Source: Comamonadaceae bacterium (GTDB lineage: Bacteria > Pseudomonadota > Gammaproteobacteria > Burkholderiales > Burkholderiaceae_C). From it: a stretch of 6,693 nucleotides of DNA. The translations under genes and the position numbers were made by a program. Positions within the stretch are counted from its first letter, which is position 1; the number at the start of each line of letters is the position of its first letter. Shown here in pieces: positions 5,635 to 6,693 of this stretch. Where the stretch lies: positions 1 to 6,693 of the forward strand of contig CANGMW010000141.1 in NCBI GenBank assembly GCA_947454695.1, written 5' to 3'. The notes beneath the pieces were generated by a model, which saw only the letters and a list, made by a program, of their open reading frames with translations, was not told the DNA's origin and searched no databases.

Positions 5635-6693
5635 TCAGAACTCTGCGTGCAAGCGAATACCCGCGAAATCTGCCGGACCCCGGTCGGCGTTGTAGGCCGG
5701 GTTGTGAATGCGCTGGTAATCCAGCGTCACAAAACTGTCGCGTGTGATGTGCAGGCTGTAGTACAGCTCAAGAATGGTTTCGGGCTGGTAGTTGAGGCGG
5801 CCGTCACCAATGAAGAAGGAGATACCGCCGGCTTGCAGGTACTGACGTCGGTCATTGGACAAGCCGTTTTGCATCAGGCTGATGCCCAGCGTGTCCTGCC
5901 CCCGGCCCCAAGCCGCGCCTTGCACCGAGACGCCGGCCGCCAAAGACTCATCGACCTCGGTGAAGGCATAGGTCTCGGTGCCGCCGTCGGTTTGCATGGC
6001 CCGCAGGAACACGCCCACGGTGGGAGAAACCGCCTGCTCCACATTCACGCCCAGGCCGTATTTGAACTGCTCGCTGTTGCGGACTTTGAAGATATCGGGC
6101 GCACGGTGGTTGGCGATGCCGTCATTGATCGCGTCGCGAAAACGCGCCAGCACCGCACGGTTGCGCCAGGCCAGCACCCGCACCTTGCCCGGCTGATCGC
6201 CCAGGGTGTGTGCGTGTTCGACCTCGATCTGATCGCCGTAGTGGTTCAAGATGTCAAAGTCCACCGGCAAGTCGTTGGGCGTGGTGGGACCGGTCATGCG
6301 GCCGATGCGAAACGCCCAGTCACCCTGGTACCACTCCAGCGCCGCACCCCAGCCAAAGCCCCGGGCATCCGCCGCGTAGTCGTAAGCGGCGTAAGTCATG
6401 TTGCCCCAGTTCATGAACTGGCGGCGCGGGTCCTTGGCATAGGCGTTGTTGTCAAACACATCCAGTGTGGAGAAGTTGCCGGCGGTCAGCACCACGCGGT
6501 TCTTATCCACGATGCCGGCAAGCTGATTGAGGCCCGACGCCTGCACCTCCTGGCCGCCGCCTTGGTTCCAGGTCTGGCGCAAAAACAAGCGCTGGCGGTA
6601 AATCTGGGGGCTGCTGCTGGAAGCGCGCGTCACCTCGCCATTGGTGAAGCCGCCCACGCCGGTCAAGTTGGAGAAGGCTTGGCCTTGCGTGAC
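5635..6693 (-). CDS. Carbohydrate-selective porin, OprB family (5' end cut by window edge)
   Basis: Outer-membrane beta-barrel porin. The frame is open at the right edge and shows 352 residues before its TGA stop (5637-5635). OprB-type porins usually have about 400-450 residues, so the signal peptide and the first part of the barrel lie outside the window. Features typical of the family are QAFSNLTGVGGFTNGEV (5-21 of the visible part), RVVLTAGNFSTLDVFDNNAY (66-85), DPRRQFMNW (88-96) and the alternating strand motif GFGWGAALEWYQGDWAFRIG (112-131). The protein ends in a strand finishing with phenylalanine (RLHAEF), the usual signal for BAM-dependent insertion. Family members such as OprB of Pseudomonas take up glucose and other sugars; this one could equally be a broader-specificity porin. 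It is on the same strand as the efflux genes, 107 bases upstream, with a possible weak terminator between, so it may be the first gene of the operon or a separate unit. Its substrate cannot be read from the sequence. Confidence 0.9.
   Translation of the reverse strand, partial: VTQGQAFSNLTGVGGFTNGEVTRASSSSPQIYRQRLFLRQTWNQGGGQEVQASGLNQLAGIVDKNRVVLTAGNFSTLDVFDNNAYAKDPRRQFMNWGNMTYAAYDYAADARGFGWGAALEWYQGDWAFRIGRMTGPTTPNDLPVDFDILNHYGDQIEVEHAHTLGDQPGKVRVLAWRNRAVLARFRDAINDGIANHRAPDIFKVRNSEQFKYGLGVNVEQAVSPTVGVFLRAMQTDGGTETYAFTEVDESLAAGVSVQGAAWGRGQDTLGISLMQNGLSNDRRQYLQAGGISFFIGDGRLNYQPETILELYYSLHITRDSFVTLDYQRIHNPAYNADRGPADFAGIRLHAEF

Noticed and set aside
6664..6666. TTG at 6666 as the porin start
   Set aside because: The frame continues upstream to the window edge with family-like residues (QAFSNL), and a start here would leave no signal peptide, so the gene is simply cut by the edge.

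Overview
The window carries a single block of genes, all transcribed from the minus strand (right to left in window coordinates). They look like one heavy-metal efflux locus of the CzcCBA/CusCBA (HME-RND) type preceded by an outer-membrane porin. The high G+C content, the strong G/C bias at third codon positions, an OprB-family porin and a DUF3240 protein placed between the RND pump and the TolC-like gene all point to a betaproteobacterium. A Burkholderiales/Comamonadaceae-like host is my best guess; this is inference, because no rRNA or lineage-specific marker is present.

Layout in transcription order: (1) 6693-5635, the 3' part of a carbohydrate-selective (OprB-type) porin, cut by the window edge; (2) 5634-5528, a 107-base gap with a GC-rich hairpin and a separate 6-bp inverted repeat; (3) 5527-4358, a CzcB/CusB-like periplasmic adaptor; (4) 4358-1305, a full-length 1017-residue CzcA/CusA-family RND pump; (5) 1308-964, a 114-residue DUF3240 protein; (6) 967 to the left edge, the first 322 residues of a CzcC/CusC-like TolC-family outer-membrane channel. 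Genes 3 to 6 overlap by 1, 4 and 4 bases, so they almost certainly form one translationally coupled operon.

Genes 3, 4 and 6 together supply the adaptor, pump and outer-membrane channel of a complete tripartite exporter, which would move metal ions from periplasm and/or cytoplasm to the outside using the proton gradient. The substrate is not clear. Transmembrane segment 4 of the pump carries the AxxIGxxVDAA pattern seen in Cu/Ag pumps such as CusA, but two of the three CusA metal-binding methionines and the CusA-type acidic and lysine residues of later membrane segments appear to be replaced as in CzcA-like pumps. The adaptor also lacks the N-terminal methionines of CusB. The DUF3240 protein is the least understood part. 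No regulator, CusF-like chaperone, tRNA, rRNA, insertion sequence or CRISPR array is visible. I found no wholly novel system; the open questions are the substrate, the role of DUF3240 and the link to the porin.
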